Below, piece after piece: positions 19,175 through 20,602 of a DNA stretch of 20,602 nucleotides. Every line of letters starts with the position of its first letter. Within the stretch, counting starts at the first letter, position 1. The DNA comes from Plakobranchus ocellatus (Eukaryota; Mollusca; Gastropoda; Plakobranchidae). The notes under the pieces are model-generated. The model had not been told where the DNA came from. It saw only the letters and a program-made list of their open reading frames with translations, and did no database searches. The position numbers were made by a program, and so were the translations under genes. The stretch is from contig BLXT01001085.1 in NCBI GenBank assembly GCA_019648995.1, positions 432,382 to 452,983 of the forward strand. Reading direction: 5' to 3'.

Positions 19175-20602
19175 GTAAGTGTTTGGAACAGAAAAAAAAG
19201 TTTCGTTATTCACAGTTGTCACTTGAGTGTGTGGCTATAAAACATCTCTTTCATTTTTCATTTGGGTAGGAGTTTGGGGCTAGTTTTGGTTATGCCTCTT
19301 CATTCCTTGGGAACATAAGGCTACAATAGAACTCCCCCAATGGACCAAGTGTAGGCTGTTCAGCTCATGTCGTTTCTGCTTTTTTTTTTTCTTTGTTGGT
19401 GGGGGATGAAAAAAAATTCATTTTGGAAAAAATCTTTAGAGTTCAGACCTGCCAACTTTCCGTTTTCGCCGGGAAAAAATCCCGGTGAAAGCCCATAAAT
19501 TCCGTTTTCCGGGCTGCCCCGCTAAAATCCCGCTCATTTGTCCCGATGGACGAGAAAAAATTATCTCGTTTTATCCGTTGGATCCATGCGATATCTACCG
19601 ATGTCTACTCTTTACCTATTTCAATAGCATTGAACATTTTTAAAGTACTATCGACATAACCCAAGTATCCAATTTGCAGTCCGTGACGTTTATTCAACAC
19701 TCTGCATAAAGAGCCTGAGCAGCTTCTGTGTTATTGATATGTCACGGGCTTCATGCAGACATGCCGGCATTATGCTTTAGGCGTAATTCATCCCGCCAAT
19801 GGGGAAAATTTTACACTTTGGCTGTTTAACTATAGGCTTGTGCTTTTGTTTCATTTTGTGCGATTTTCTTTCCATTCACATAATACAAAAATGCGGTATC
19901 AATGGAAAGTTGGTCTTCTTTTTTTTTGTAACTGCCCTCGAAGTAGACCGGCGTAGTTTCTTTGATCTTATACCAGGCTTGCAAAGTGTTGTTGGATTAA
20001 ATAAAGCATCTAGATCTATCCCGAATTTTTTTTTTCGCTTTTGGGGGTGGAGGGGAAGGAAGGGGGGTTCTGTACTGTAACTCAATAGACCCTTGGCGCT
20101 GGTGTTAAGGTGACTAACACAGTCTTGACCGCTAAAAAATCCTTTGCCCTCCTATATCCCCCCGAATGCCATCTTGCACTGATAAACAAAGAAGTAAGTT
20201 ATGATAATTTTCATTTGAAAGTCAGCATGTGCACGATGCAGTAGTCCTACAGTGATAACTAGCTTACCATGTCGGCAATAGATTAAAGAAATCAAAGGTT
20301 GGTTTTTGGGAGTTGCAGCACGACCTTCTAGTCAGCCCCAGATCAAAGTAATTTGAGATGCCGGCAATGTCTAGTTTTGACACCATATGAATGGTGATGT
20401 GTGTACAAACTGCCAGACATTTACAAAAACTAACTTAATATCGCATTTTTTCATAAAACATTTATCTTATTAATAATAGCCACGAAGTTTTATGCTAGAT
20501 CTACTTTGAAAAATCCTATTAGATCTGCACACCAAGTAATAACTATATCTTATGCACTGAAGCCTAGCCACTTTACCATCCAATCTAAACTCTCTCTCTC
20601 TC
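19175..20602 (+). other. CYRI: Start of the next CYRI intron, open at the right edge
   Basis: Starts with GTAAGT. Contains a CpG-richer insert-like block (19445-20080). After 20085 the sequence returns to AT-rich with no recognised feature, and the window ends in a CT microsatellite (20589-20602). No CYRI exon was found here. Confidence 0.75.
19445..20080. mobile_element. CpG-richer block, possible unclassified transposon insertion
   Basis: Composition changes sharply at about 19445 (agacctgccaactttccg). The block carries many CpGs, a hairpin CCGGGA/TCCCGG (19469-19474 with 19480-19485) and a repeated ttccgttttc-(g)ccggg motif (19459 and 19500). Openings of the acctgccaact type occur on non-autonomous DNA elements in many animal genomes, as I recall. 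No matching inverted end or target duplication was found in the window, so class and limits are uncertain. Frames on both strands are short and unrecognised. Confidence 0.3.

Noticed and set aside
19175-20602. A further CYRI exon (VGVIILYDHVHP region)
   Set aside because: Searched by eye in the three forward frames and not found; the next exon is presumably outside the window.

Overview
The window looks like nuclear DNA from a lophotrochozoan animal, most likely a gastropod mollusc. It is AT-rich, the single gene is broken by many GT-AG introns, there are long homopolymer and microsatellite tracts, and AGATCT- and AGGCCT-type palindromic strings are scattered through it. The species guess is inference. 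Nothing prokaryotic (operon, CRISPR, Shine-Dalgarno) is visible.

The one recognisable cellular gene is on the + strand: a CYRI (FAM49; CYFIP-related Rac1 interactor) orthologue. Seven coding exons can be placed at 9606-9695 (ATG at 9617), 12308-12429, 14955-15060, 15438-15574, 17114-17185, 18601-18726 and 19095-19174. Every junction keeps the reading frame, giving 241 residues that align with vertebrate CYRI-A/B from the N-terminal Met-Gly to about three quarters of the protein. The last ~80 residues must lie past the right edge. The N-terminal Gly2 (lipidation in the family) and the YYRR Rac1-binding motif are intact. A CpG-richer stretch at about 430-608 with ETS and CCAAT motifs and a good splice donor is a plausible promoter plus non-coding first exon, which would make intron 1 about 9 kb.

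Intron 1 (609-9605) holds repeats: an AAT-type microsatellite, a decayed reverse-strand LINE (about 3720-6545), a short forward-strand LINE remnant (about 8490-8740) and a possible small inverted-repeat element. The reverse LINE is interrupted by about 1.14 kb that is a diverged copy of the end of the gene's own ATG-to-exon-2 intron plus the first ~51 bp of exon 2. That insert is flanked by direct copies of a ~210-bp LINE segment. The later introns hold a tRNA-like SINE with poly(A), a CT-rich minisatellite with an embedded hairpin, a 45-nt candidate cassette exon just upstream of the Rac1-binding exon, and a CpG-richer unclassified insertion near the right end.

Most of the window is intronic. 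Its most interesting parts are the exon-2 duplication inside the LINE and the candidate cassette exon. I found no evidence of a wholly new gene system.
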